A stretch of 64,000 nt of DNA from Terriglobia bacterium (GTDB lineage: Bacteria > Acidobacteriota > Terriglobia > Versatilivoradales > Versatilivoraceae), in the NCBI GenBank assembly GCA_951813285.1, contig OX638355.1:4838437-4902436 (forward strand). The letters run 5' to 3'. The translations under genes and the position numbers were made by a program. Each line of letters begins with the position of its first letter. Within the stretch, counting starts at the first letter, position 1. Shown here piece by piece: positions 17,589-26,368 of this stretch. The notes beneath the pieces are model-generated. The model had not been told where the DNA came from. It did not search any database and saw only the letters and a program-made list of their open reading frames with translations.

Positions 17589-18013
17589 AAAGGCGGGGGC
17601 CTGCACCAGGCCTCTTGCCCGACTCCTGGGCAGGATGTAAACCATGTTCCCGGTCTAACCCATAAACTCCGTTCCCTCTTCATAACACGGGTATCACTCC
17701 CCCCTTGAGGGGGAGTCGCAGAGGTCGAGCCGCAGGCGAAGGCCGATGCGGAGGGGGGCCAACGCGGCGCCTCCGAACGGCAGCGCCGAATGGCGAAGGC
17801 TGATGCGGTGGGGGGTTCGCACAAGGCGAGCCACAGGCGAGATCTTGTGCGCCGCTACGGGGTTCGCACAAGGTCAGTTGCCAGGCGAGGTCTTGTGCGC
17901 CGAGGGGGAGTCGCAGAAGCCGAGCCACAGGCTAAGGCTGATGCGGTGGGGGAGCGCAGGGCTCATAAAACCCCGGCTAAATCCGGGTCAATACTCCGGA
18001 GGCGTGTATCATA
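17589..18013. repeat. Family D-related repeat cluster between uvrA and GT2
   Basis: No gene is seen. It contains the inverted family D pieces GGGCAGGATGTAAACCATG (about 17630) and ACTCCCCCCTTGAGGGGGAG (about 17697), then three related modules: GAGCCGCAGGCGAAGGCCGA, a GTTCGCACAAGG motif twice (about 17817 and 17866), and GCCGAGCCACAGGCTAAGGC. Equivalent inverted modules occur at 49.33-49.50 kb. Confidence 0.65.
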
Positions 18014-18754
18014 GTGGATCACATGGAGACGCCCTTCCTTTCCATTGTCATCCCCGCCTACAACGAAGCGGAACGCATTGAGCAAACCTTGGAGACGGTA
18101 CGCAACCATCTCCGCAGCCGGCCCCTGCGGGCGGAAGTGCTGGTGGTCAACGACGGCTCCCGGGACCGGACGGGGGCCCTGGTGGCTGCCTGCGCCCGGG
18201 ATTGGCCCGACCTCCGCCTGGTGGACAACCCCCGAAACCTGGGCAAGGGATTCAGCGTCAGAAACGGCGTCCTGGAAGCCGGGGGGCAGGTGGTTCTGAT
18301 CAGCGACGCCGACCTGTCCGCACCCATCGAGGAAATGTCCAAGCTGCTGGACCCCATTGTCCGGGGGGAACGGGATTTCACTCTCGGTTCCAGGGCTCTG
18401 GACCGTTCCCTCGTCGGAGTTCACCAGTCCGCCTTCCGGGAGTACGCCGGGCGCCTCTTCAACGGCCTGGTACAACTCCTGACCGGCCTGCCCTTTCGGG
18501 ACACTCAGTGTGGTTTCAAGGCTTTCCGGCGAGAACCCATGCTCCCCGTGCTGGCGCGCCAGCGCATCGCCGGTTTCGGATTCGATCCGGAGATCCTTTT
18601 CCTGGCCAGGACTCGCGGCCTCAGACTTCAAGAAATTCCGGTACGCTGGAACCACACCGAAGGAACCAAGGTTCGCCTGCTGCAAGACGGCTTCAAGATG
18701 GTTTTGGGCCTGCTTCTGATTCGCTGGAACCAGCTCACCGGCAAGTATCGGTGA
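18014..18754 (+). CDS. Glycosyltransferase family 2 (dolichyl-phosphate glucosyl/mannosyltransferase-like)
   Basis: The 246-residue protein is a GT-A fold enzyme: SIVIPAYNEAERI at the N terminus, VVNDGSRDRTG, the metal/nucleotide-binding ISDADLSAP, and a C-terminal acceptor region TQCGFKAFRRE with IPVRWNHTEGTKV. This pattern is that of polyprenyl-phosphate sugar transferases related to Alg5/DPM1, which charge a lipid carrier with glucose or mannose at the inner face of the membrane. No C-terminal membrane helices are present. The ATG at 18014 or 18023 can start it. It is transcribed alone, between a repeat cluster and a family C copy. Confidence 0.88.
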   Translation: MDHMETPFLSIVIPAYNEAERIEQTLETVRNHLRSRPLRAEVLVVNDGSRDRTGALVAACARDWPDLRLVDNPRNLGKGFSVRNGVLEAGGQVVLISDADLSAPIEEMSKLLDPIVRGERDFTLGSRALDRSLVGVHQSAFREYAGRLFNGLVQLLTGLPFRDTQCGFKAFRREPMLPVLARQRIAGFGFDPEILFLARTRGLRLQEIPVRWNHTEGTKVRLLQDGFKMVLGLLLIRWNQLTGKYR

Positions 18755-18790
18755 GGGAGGCAGTGGAGAGTGGAGAGTGGTTAGCCGTGT

Positions 18791-19120
18791 CCCCGCCGGG
18801 CGGATCATACGAGAGTGAAACAGGGGAGTTCCTGACTGGACACGCCCCCGGGCTGACGCCCGGGGCTAAGTGCTGGCGCGGCTACGCCGCTCTATGCCGC
18901 TCTATAAGGAAGGTCTGTAGGAGAGGTTTCCTCCCCAGACCTGGGTCAACCGCGGCTTCGCTGCTCTCTCCGAAGTCAAGACACTGCTCGGGCGCGGGAT
19001 GCTTATTCAAATGACTATCTCCCGGGCGTCAGCCCGGGGTTCCAGACAGCCGCCAAGGCGGCGGCACTTAGCCGTGGGCGTCAGCCCATGGACCACCTGC
19101 TCTCTGAGAGTTGAGCCGCC
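18791..19120 (+). repeat. Composite hairpin repeat, family C, copy 2
   Basis: The same module order as at 4.1 kb: GGCGGATCATACGAGAGTGA, GAGTTCCTGAC, CCCGGGCTGACGCCCGGG, GCGGCTACGCCGC, AAGGAAGGTCTGTAGGAG, then the Gly-codon-free hairpins GCCGCCAAGGCGGC and GTGGGCGTCAGCCCAT. It lacks the roughly 75-bp GAGGCCGTGGGG segment found in copies 1 and 3. Its right end supplies the -35 hexamer of the next promoter. Confidence 0.85.
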
Positions 19121-19140
19121 TCGGGAAGTTAGGCTATAAT
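19111..19140 (+). promoter_or_regulatory. Sigma70-type promoter for cytochrome c / polA, overlapping a repeat end
   Basis: TTGAGC (19111-19116), an 18-nt spacer and a perfect TATAAT (19135-19140) lie about 105 bases before the cytochrome gene. The -35 hexamer is formed by the end of the family C element. Confidence 0.7.
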
Positions 19141-19244
19141 TTCGGCAGGAGTCAGAACCCCGCCCGCCGCTTCCCCGCCGGAAGGCTGCCTTGCGTCAGG
19201 GAGGCGAGCCCGTTTCTTGAAACAACCCAGGAGGTCAGGACCCG

Positions 19245-19592
19245 ATGATCTGTCGATTCGGAATACTAGCCGGTTTTCTTGGAATGATGCTGCTGAACGC
19301 CCCCCCGGGATTTGCGGAAGATCCTCCGGACGTCTCGGGGATTTACAAGAAGAACTGCGCCATGTGCCACAAGGCGGACGGCAAGGGTCTTGCCGTCATG
19401 AAGACCCCGGACTTCACCAACCAGGACTGGCAAGCCAGACACACCGACGAGCAGTTGATCGAGGCCATTACCAAGGGATCAGGCGAGGGCAAGATCAAGA
19501 TGCCCGCCTTCGGCGAAGGCACCAAGGCCAATTTGAGCCCTGAAACCGTCAAGGCCCTGGTGACCGAGGTCATCCGGAAATTCGCCGAATAG
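19245..19592 (+). CDS. Small monohaem cytochrome c
   Basis: A 115-residue exported protein. A signal peptide (GILAGFLGMMLLNAPPGFA) ends before EDPPDV; the haem motif CAMCH follows at residues 39-43, and a methionine in KMPAFGEG is the likely sixth ligand. Size and layout match class I cytochromes of the c6/cbb3-type family that shuttle electrons in the periplasm. The gene is 7 bases upstream of polA, an odd pairing that probably reflects cotranscription and not a functional link. It lies downstream of a strong promoter candidate. Confidence 0.92.
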   Translation: MICRFGILAGFLGMMLLNAPPGFAEDPPDVSGIYKKNCAMCHKADGKGLAVMKTPDFTNQDWQARHTDEQLIEAITKGSGEGKIKMPAFGEGTKANLSPETVKALVTEVIRKFAE

Positions 19593-19617
19593 CGGCCGGT
19601 TGGAGGAAGACCCACCG

Positions 19618-22230
19618 GTGGCAACCACCTCTCCGTCCGCTGCCCCAACCCCTGCCCGCCGCTTGTTTCTGGTGGACGGCATGTCCCACATCTTTCGGGC
19701 CTTCTATGCCATCCGCGGCCTGACCGACAGCCAGGGGCATCCCACCAACGCCGTCTATGGATTCGCGGCCATGTTGCGGAAGCTGATCCGCCAGCACCGG
19801 CCAGACTACCTGGCCGTCATCTTCGACACCGACCAACCCACCTTCCGGCATGAGGCCTTCGAGCAGTACAAGGCCAATCGGCCCAGGATGCCCGAAGATC
19901 TGGCCTCCCAGCTCCCGGTGATCCGAGAGTTCTGCCAGGCCATGCGGATACCCATCCTGCAGAAGGACCGCTTCGAAGCCGACGACATCATTGGAACTCT
20001 GGCCAGGAAGGCCGGCGAAAACCGCTGGGAGACAACCATTGTCTCCAACGACAAGGACATGTTCCAACTGGTGAACGACAAGACGCAGGTGCTTCACCAG
20101 TCCAAGACCGACACACTTTTCGACGCCGTCAAGGTGGAGGAGTTCTTCGGGGCCGCCCCGGAACAGGTGGTGGACGTGCTGGGGCTCATGGGAGACAGCG
20201 TGGACAATGTCCCCGGCGCCCCGGGCATCGGGGGGAAGGGCGCCCGCGACCTGGTGCGCCGCTTCGGCAGCCTGGAAGCCCTGCTGGACCAAAGTGAACA
20301 GGTCACGCGCAAGACCTATCGCGAGTCCCTGCGGAACCACCGGGAGCAGATCCTGCAGAGCAAGGAGCTGGTCACCATCGATACCGCGGTGCCCATCGAC
20401 TTCAGTTGGGAGAACCTGCAGGTTGAGGAACCCGACCTGGACCGGCTCCGGCCCCTGCTGGCGCAACTCGGCTTTCAGTCGATGTTGAAGGAAATGGATG
20501 GGGGCGCGTCACCGGCCCGGCCCGAGCCGGCCGAATTCCAGCCCCTGGCATCCCCTCTCCAGCTTGGGACCCTGCTGGAGCAGGCCCGCTCGGCTTCCTC
20601 CTGCACCTGCTGGCTGCAAACCGACACGGAGGATTCGCTGTGCCGCAACCCCCGCCGGTTGGCAGTGATAGCGGGGAAATCGGGTTGGACCCTCGACCTG
20701 GAAGATGCGGGCGCCCCGGGCCTGGCGGACCTCAGGGATTTCTGGGAAGATCCGGAAATCAGCAAGGTCTTTTACGACGCCAAGCCGGCCCACCTGGCTT
20801 TGAGACATCTCGGCCTGGAGCTGCAGGGTCTTGAGGCAGACGCCATGCTCATCTCCTACCTGCTGCAGCCCAATCGGAGCAACCATGGCTTGAGCGAAAT
20901 CGCCTTCGCCCTGCTGGGGGAAGAGGCTCCGGCCGAGGCCGGAGGCCGCTGCGCCACCGTTCAACGGCTCTTTGGGCAGCTGCGGCCTCAACTGCAAACC
21001 GAGGAGTTGGAGCAGGCTTACCGGCAGATCGACCTGCCGCTGGTCGAGGTCCTGGCGGAGCTGGAGTGGAACGGGATTCAGGTCGATGCCGCTGCACTCC
21101 GCAAGATGTCGGAGGACTTCGAGCGGACTGCCCGGTCTCTTACAAGCAGGATCTACGAGGTGGCCGGGACCGAGTTCAACCTGAATTCTCCCAAGCAGCT
21201 GGGGGAGATTCTCTTTGAGAGACTCAACCTGCCCCGGCCCCGAAGACTCAAGAAATCCGGGCAGTATTCCACCTCGGTGGAGGTGCTGGAGCATCTGGCC
21301 AAGGACTACGAGGTGCCTCGGCTGATGCTGGAGTACCGCCGGATCGCCAAGCTCAAGTCCGGATACGTGGATGCCCTTCCCCGCCTGGTGGATCCTCGAA
21401 CTCAGCGGGTTCATCCCTCCTTCCACCAGACGGTGGCCGCCACCGGCCGACTGTCCTGCAGCAATCCCAATCTGCAGAACATTCCCGTGCGATCGGATCT
21501 GGGCGCCCGGATCCGGTCGGCTTTCGTGGCCGGCCAGGGCTGCCGGCTGCTGTCCGCGGACTACTCCCAGATCGAGCTGCGGGTCCTGGCGCATCTTTCG
21601 CACGACCCGGTGCTGGTGGATGCCTTCCGAAAGAACGAAGACATTCACACCCGGACCGCCAGCGAGGTGTTCGGCATCGACCCCCTGCTGCAGACCGGCG
21701 AGATGCGCCGGCGCGCCAAGGCGATCAACTTCGGAATCATTTACGGCCAGACGCCTTTTGGCCTGGCCAGGGAACTGCAGATCTCCCAGCGCGACGCCCG
21801 GGACTTCATCCAGCGCTACTTCGAAAGGTATCGAGGCGTCAAGCAGTTCATCGATGAGGTGATCGAGGACACCCGCCAGAGCCGGATGACCCGCACTCTC
21901 TTTGGACGGCGCCGGCAGATTCCGGACATCGGCAGCCGCAATCCCGGCCTGCGCCAGTTCGCCGAGAGGACGGCGGTGAATTCGCCCATTCAGGGCACCG
22001 CCGCCGACCTGATCAAGCTGGCCATGATCCGGATTCACCGAGAACTGAGGGAGCGCAAGCTCGAGTCCAGGATGTTGCTGCAAGTCCACGACGAGCTGGT
22101 ATTCGAGGTCCCGGATGAGGAGTTGGAGACCCTGCGGGCTCTGGTGAAGGAGGAAATGGAGGCGGTGGTTTCGCTCTCGGTGCCCCTGGTGGTGGACGTG
22201 GCGGTCGGCCGGAACTGGATGAAAACCTGA
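19618..22230 (+). CDS. polA: DNA polymerase I
   Basis: I choose the GTG at 19618, which has GGAGGA about 10 bases upstream, giving 870 residues. The 5'-nuclease domain (LFLVDGMSHIFRAFYAIRG, VSNDKDMFQLV, VPGAPGIGGKGA) is intact. Polymerase motifs are all present: motif A DYSQIELRVLAHLS, motif B RRRAKAINFGIIYGQTPFGL and motif C QVHDELVFEV. The middle proofreading domain looks degenerate: the Exo II NLKYD region reads FYDAKPAHL, and the Exo III Tyr/Asp positions fall in EAGGRCATVQ. This suggests no 3'-5' exonuclease, as in Taq. Its roles are repair synthesis and Okazaki fragment processing. Confidence 0.98.
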   Translation: MATTSPSAAPTPARRLFLVDGMSHIFRAFYAIRGLTDSQGHPTNAVYGFAAMLRKLIRQHRPDYLAVIFDTDQPTFRHEAFEQYKANRPRMPEDLASQLPVIREFCQAMRIPILQKDRFEADDIIGTLARKAGENRWETTIVSNDKDMFQLVNDKTQVLHQSKTDTLFDAVKVEEFFGAAPEQVVDVLGLMGDSVDNVPGAPGIGGKGARDLVRRFGSLEALLDQSEQVTRKTYRESLRNHREQILQSKELVTIDTAVPIDFSWENLQVEEPDLDRLRPLLAQLGFQSMLKEMDGGASPARPEPAEFQPLASPLQLGTLLEQARSASSCTCWLQTDTEDSLCRNPRRLAVIAGKSGWTLDLEDAGAPGLADLRDFWEDPEISKVFYDAKPAHLALRHLGLELQGLEADAMLISYLLQPNRSNHGLSEIAFALLGEEAPAEAGGRCATVQRLFGQLRPQLQTEELEQAYRQIDLPLVEVLAELEWNGIQVDAAALRKMSEDFERTARSLTSRIYEVAGTEFNLNSPKQLGEILFERLNLPRPRRLKKSGQYSTSVEVLEHLAKDYEVPRLMLEYRRIAKLKSGYVDALPRLVDPRTQRVHPSFHQTVAATGRLSCSNPNLQNIPVRSDLGARIRSAFVAGQGCRLLSADYSQIELRVLAHLSHDPVLVDAFRKNEDIHTRTASEVFGIDPLLQTGEMRRRAKAINFGIIYGQTPFGLARELQISQRDARDFIQRYFERYRGVKQFIDEVIEDTRQSRMTRTLFGRRRQIPDIGSRNPGLRQFAERTAVNSPIQGTAADLIKLAMIRIHRELRERKLESRMLLQVHDELVFEVPDEELETLRALVKEEMEAVVSLSVPLVVDVAVGRNWMKT

Positions 22231-22301
22231 ACGCTTCCCTGGGCGCCGGCCGCGGGGAGCCCCGGATCGGCCACGACGGTTTCATTGGAAAGAGAGGTCT
22301 T

Positions 22302-22856
22302 ATGCTGGACCGGCAATCCGCATTCGAACTGCTGACGGAGTACACCACCAACCCCAGTCTCATCAAGCACGCCCTGGCCGTGGAGGCCTGCATGCGGGCC
22401 TACGCCGCCAAGTATGGGGACGACGTGGAGAAATGGGGAATCGTGGGCCTGCTGCACGACTTCGACTACCAGAGATTCCCCAACCCTCCCGACCACCCTG
22501 AAAAGGGCGCCCGGATTCTGGAGCAGCGGGGTTATCCGGAGGACGTGATCTACGCCATCAAGTCCCACGCCGCCTGGACCGGCTGCCCCCGGAACCACCT
22601 GGTGGACAAGGTGCTGTTTGCCTGTGACGAACTGTCCGGCTTCATTACGGCCGTGACCCTGGTACGCCCCGACCGAAAGATCGAGGGGCTCCAGCCGAAA
22701 TCGGTCAGAAAGAAGCTGAAGGACAAGGCCTTTGCCCGATCGGTGAGCCGGGAGGACATCCTCACCGGCGCCTCCGGCCTGGAGGTGGAGCTGAACGAGC
22801 ACATCGCCTTCTGCATTCAAGCCATGACCGGCATTGCAGCCCGGCTGGGGCTGTAG
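22302..22856 (+). CDS. HD-domain phosphohydrolase-like protein
   Basis: The 184-residue cytoplasmic protein has an HD-superfamily core: SLIKHALAVEACM with the first histidine, GLLHDFDYQRFPNPPDHPEKG with the HD pair and further histidine, and AIKSHAAWTG with the next metal ligand. These residues bind divalent metal in phosphohydrolases acting on nucleotides or cyclic dinucleotides. Related proteins are often annotated only as HDIG-domain proteins, and the substrate is unknown. The ATG has GAGAGG upstream. It follows polA by about 70 bases and may be cotranscribed. Confidence 0.85.
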   Translation: MLDRQSAFELLTEYTTNPSLIKHALAVEACMRAYAAKYGDDVEKWGIVGLLHDFDYQRFPNPPDHPEKGARILEQRGYPEDVIYAIKSHAAWTGCPRNHLVDKVLFACDELSGFITAVTLVRPDRKIEGLQPKSVRKKLKDKAFARSVSREDILTGASGLEVELNEHIAFCIQAMTGIAARLGL

Positions 22857-22879
22857 TGGGCATTTCCACCCCTCTCCTG

Positions 22880-22908
22880 TTGAGGAACGGACCCAACCGG
22901 GTTAGAAT
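22880..22908 (+). promoter_or_regulatory. Sigma70-type promoter upstream of radC
   Basis: TTGAGG (22880-22885), a 17-nt spacer and TAGAAT (22903-22908) are present, with the predicted start about 120 bases before the radC ATG. Confidence 0.6.
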
Positions 22909-23035
22909 AGCTCGCTGTTCGATTTTCCTCCCTCGATAGTTCTCCCCGACACAAAGTCCCCAATGCATTCAGAGCGGTCGCGCTGGTGCGCTTTGCCCGT
23001 TCCCGCTCTGAACCCGGTGGAATCCGGCCTCACCC

Positions 23036-23737
23036 ATGGCTTCCAAGAGACGCGTTTCCGACAAATGGGTCAGCGGTTGGCCGAAGTCGGAGCAGCCCCG
23101 GCAACGTCTCCTGACCCGGGGCGCCGATGCCCTCAGCGATGCGGAACTGCTGGCCATCTTCCTGCGGGTCGGGGTCAAAGGGACCAGCGTGCTCGACCTT
23201 TCCCGCCACCTGCTGCAAAGCTTCGGCGGGTTTCGCGGCCTGCTGAAGGCCAGCCAGCAGGAACTGGGCGGCATCAAGGGCCTGGGGGAGGCCAAGGTGG
23301 CTACCCTGAAAGCGCTGGCGGCCGTGACCGTGCGCTACATGGCCGAGGAGATGCAGCGTGGGCCCTTCATCGGGCACTCCCGGGATGTCCAGCGGCTGCT
23401 TTGCGGGAGGTTCCGGGATCGGGACCGGGAGACCTTCGCCGTGGTATTTCTGGACACCAGGCACCACGTCCTGGCCGTGGAGGAAATGTTCCAGGGCACC
23501 CTCAACAGCGCCACCGTGTTTCCGCGGGAAATCGTCCGAAGAGCCCTGCAGCTGAATGCCGCGGCCATGGTGGCCGTCCACAACCATCCATCGGGCAACC
23601 CCTCGCCCAGCCCGGACGACCGCCAGGTGACCCGAGAGCTGCAGCGGGCCTGCGGCCTGATGGACATCTCCCTGCTGGATCACATCGTCATCGGCGGCAA
23701 CGACTGCTTCAGCTTTGCCGAGCACCGCCTGCTGTGA
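23036..23737 (+). CDS. radC: RadC family JAB/MPN-domain protein
   Basis: The 233-residue protein matches the full RadC layout: an N-terminal helix-hairpin-helix-like region (PRQRLLTRGADALSDAELLA, then LGGIKGLGEAKVATLKAL) and a C-terminal JAMM metalloprotease domain with the zinc signature HNHPSGNPSPSPDD. Family members were once linked to recombinational repair, but their biochemical role remains unsettled. The start at 23036 is chosen because the N terminus then aligns with the family length. It is preceded by a promoter candidate and followed by the M23 peptidase gene. Confidence 0.95.
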   Translation: MASKRRVSDKWVSGWPKSEQPRQRLLTRGADALSDAELLAIFLRVGVKGTSVLDLSRHLLQSFGGFRGLLKASQQELGGIKGLGEAKVATLKALAAVTVRYMAEEMQRGPFIGHSRDVQRLLCGRFRDRDRETFAVVFLDTRHHVLAVEEMFQGTLNSATVFPREIVRRALQLNAAAMVAVHNHPSGNPSPSPDDRQVTRELQRACGLMDISLLDHIVIGGNDCFSFAEHRLL

Positions 23738-23818
23738 GGAGGGTGGGGAGCCGACTCTTTCTCCCGCCTCCGGAGCGAGCTATAATCCAGGAAACTTAGG
23801 GATCGGACGGAAAAAACC

Positions 23819-25258
23819 ATGAAACCATTTCAACCCTTCCGAAGGCCGGCTTCCCCCAGACACCTTCCGACTACGACCCTATGGGCCTTGCCACTGGGGG
23901 CCTTTCTCCTCTGGTGCCTGCTCGCACTCTGGCTGGGCCGCTGGGAGGGGCAGCCGCCCACGGTGAGCCTGGACCGCGACTTTAGCGCCCTCGGCAAGGA
24001 TCCCTCTCTGGTGCTCGAGGTCGGAGACGGCCAGACCGGATTGAAGCAGCTATCGGCAGTGCTGGAGGTAGAAGGCCAGTCCTTTCCACTGATCGACCGG
24101 GACTACCCGGGGCCCTGGCTGCTCTACTTCCAAAGGAGTGGCGCTCAATCCTCGGCCCGCTTCGACCTGGGCGAGATGATAGCCTCCAGCCACCAGATCC
24201 GGGAAGGCCCGGCGCGGCTGTCGATTACCGCCAGCGACCACTCCTACCGCCGGTTCTTCGCGGGCAACCAGGCTCGAGTACAGCGGGACTTCACCTTCGA
24301 CATCCGTCCGCCCACCCTGGAAGCGCTGTCGGCGCAGCACTACGTCACCCAAGGGGGCTCGGCCTGTGTTCTCTACCGGGTGGGAGAAGACACCGAGGTC
24401 TCCGGGGTCCGGGTGGGTCCCGACTTCTTTCCCGGATACGCGGCCGACCCCGACGGAGACAAGCAGGTCCGATTCTGCATTTTCGGCTATCGCTACGACC
24501 TCGGTCCCAATCCGGAAATGAAGCTGGTGGCCGTAGACGCGGCCGGGAATCGGTCGGAAGCCCGCTTCCGATACAAGCTCTTTCCCAGAAAATTCCGGCA
24601 GCGAACCATCCGGATCAGTTCGGCCTTCCTGCAGCAGGTGGTTCCGGCGATCCTCAATCAGAACCCGCAACTCTCCAGCCAGGGCGACCTGGTGAAAGAC
24701 TTCCTCCAGATCAACGACGGGCTCCGGCAGGCCAACCACGATAAGATCAAGCAGCTGTCGAGCCAGTCCGAGCCGCAGTTTCTCTGGACCGAAGCCTTCG
24801 CTCAGCTCAGCCGATCCAAGGTGGAATCCCTCTTCGCCGATCATCGCACCTACCTCTATGAGGGCCGGGAGATCGACCGCCAGGACCACGTCGGTTTCGA
24901 CCTGTCGGTCGTGAAACACTACCCCATCGAAGCCTCCAACGACGGCGTGGTGCGCTACGCCGACCTGCTGGGCATTTATGGGAACACCATACTGGTGGAC
25001 CACGGCTGCGGGCTGCTCTCCCTCTATGGACACCTCAGCTCCATCGCCGTAGAGGCCGGCGACCGGGTCAGCAAGGGCCAGGTGCTGGGCCGTAGCGGCG
25101 CCACCGGCCTGGCTGCCGGCGATCATCTTCACTTCGGCCTTTTCCTGCACGGAATCCCCGTCAACCCCACCGAGTGGTGGGACCCCAAATGGATTCGGGA
25201 GCGCGTCCTGGACAGGATCGGGGAGCACAAGGGCGGAAGCACGACTGCCGAGTCTTGA
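23819..25258 (+). CDS. Membrane-anchored M23 (LytM) family metallopeptidase
   Basis: A 479-residue protein with one N-terminal membrane segment (LPLGAFLLWCLLALWLG), a long periplasmic beta-rich region of about 300 residues and a C-terminal LytM domain. The zinc-binding pattern is present: HVGFD for the first His and Asp, and DHLHFGLFLHG for the distal HxH. The typical SLYGHLSSIAVEAGDRVSKG and VDHGCGL strands are visible. M23 peptidases cleave peptidoglycan cross-links or act as divisome activators; the intact ligands suggest activity. The region upstream contains a TATAAT at 23781 without a good -35. Confidence 0.92.
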   Translation: MKPFQPFRRPASPRHLPTTTLWALPLGAFLLWCLLALWLGRWEGQPPTVSLDRDFSALGKDPSLVLEVGDGQTGLKQLSAVLEVEGQSFPLIDRDYPGPWLLYFQRSGAQSSARFDLGEMIASSHQIREGPARLSITASDHSYRRFFAGNQARVQRDFTFDIRPPTLEALSAQHYVTQGGSACVLYRVGEDTEVSGVRVGPDFFPGYAADPDGDKQVRFCIFGYRYDLGPNPEMKLVAVDAAGNRSEARFRYKLFPRKFRQRTIRISSAFLQQVVPAILNQNPQLSSQGDLVKDFLQINDGLRQANHDKIKQLSSQSEPQFLWTEAFAQLSRSKVESLFADHRTYLYEGREIDRQDHVGFDLSVVKHYPIEASNDGVVRYADLLGIYGNTILVDHGCGLLSLYGHLSSIAVEAGDRVSKGQVLGRSGATGLAAGDHLHFGLFLHGIPVNPTEWWDPKWIRERVLDRIGEHKGGSTTAES

Positions 25259-25259
25259 A

Positions 25260-25420
25260 AGGGACTTGCCTGAAACAACCCTGTTTCTTCACCTTCGAAT
25301 GATCCGCCCCGTCGTGGGGGGCGGGGGCCTCGCTTGTCTGAAACAAACGAAAAAAGACAAAAGGAAAAGAGCTATCCACGAAGGGACACGAAGGACGACG
25401 AAGGGACACCAAGGCGCTGG
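25260..25420 (-). repeat. Composite repeat, family B, copy 4 (inverted)
   Basis: Read on the minus strand, the CTTCGTGTCCCTTCGTGGAT block is followed by the pyrimidine tract and GTTTGTTTCAGACAAG, then GGCGGATCATTCGAAGGTGA. The pyrimidine-tract end is closest to the M23 peptidase stop. Confidence 0.75.
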
Positions 25421-26368
25421 AGAAGGCCCAAGAGGGATGGGGCGAAGGTCGGCAAGGGGGTCAACGAAGGACACAAGGGACAAAGAGGATTTGTCCGCGA
25501 AGAAGCAACAAGGACCGCGGCGGAGCCAGTGGGGGGGCTTCCGACCCCATCGTGATTTAAAGAGATCATTAACATCGATGCACAGGATTCACAGGATTCT
25601 TCAGGAAACGGCTGGCTTCTAATGCCGGGAATCCGCACCGGATCATCGCCCGAGTTGGCTTCTGGTGCAGGAAGCTCTCGTCCTGCTAATCCTGCGCACC
25701 GATGTTCAATAGGTAGAAAACCGTGCTAAGGGAACAGGGTCCTTGTTCCCGACCGGCTATGAAGATTCGTTGTTTCGCTCTAAAGGAAAACGGCGAACCA
25801 CGAATGGACACGAATAAACACCAGAGCCTTTTGCAAATATCGCAATCGGGAATGACATTGAGGCGGCAAGGATGATGTGCTGCAGGCTCCAGCATTCACC
25901 ACGATAAGCACAAGAGACAACAGAAACCACAAAAAGCACAAAAGGCACAAAACGAGTTTCTTGATTTCGAGACTTGCCCATCCGATGGTTCTTTTTGTGT
26001 TTTTGTGCCTTTTGTGGCCATTCCCGGCAAAGGTCCCGCTGCCGAATTTTGCAAACGCCTCACCAATTAATGGGTTGATGAGTCGTTAATCGGGGGAGCG
26101 ACAACCGATTTCGAGGAGGTTTTCTACGAAGGACACGAAGTGACAACAAAGTAACATAATTGCAGAAGCATTCCGGCGCCGCTTGTCGTTGAAGGAGGTC
26201 CGCCTGTCTTCGTGTCTGTTCGTGTTCATTCGTGGTTCGTCTTTTTAAACGACCCCCTGTTTGTCCTCCGAACGATTCGCCCTCCAGGGAGGGGGCCGCA
26301 CTTCCCGGCGTCGCCCCCTCCCGAGATGACACTTCAAACCGCCCAATCCGATCGGAAAGGAACCAACC
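25421..26368. other. Gene-poor, repeat-rich intergenic region
   Basis: No convincing gene is seen. It holds an ATGCACAGGATTCACAGGAT repeat (about 25577-25600), an AACCACGAATGGACACGAAT repeat at 25796 and an inverted relative at 26205-26243, and a large A-rich inverted repeat (25929-25955 against 25992-26021). Short open frames here translate the repeats. Confidence 0.6.
25929..26021. repeat. A-rich inverted repeat with a long loop
   Basis: The left arm CCACAAAAAGCACAAAAGGC pairs imperfectly with the right arm containing TTTTTGTGCCTTTTGTGG; the arms are about 30 nt and are separated by about 35 nt of unrelated sequence. Confidence 0.6.

Noticed and set aside
17486-17640. LexA box expected upstream of uvrA
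   Set aside because: No CTG-N10-CAG-type or other palindromic operator is visible around the promoter.
20509-22089. A 526-residue frame antisense to polA
   Set aside because: High-GC third-position bias keeps the opposite strand open; the translation is low-complexity and has no domain, and polA is certain.
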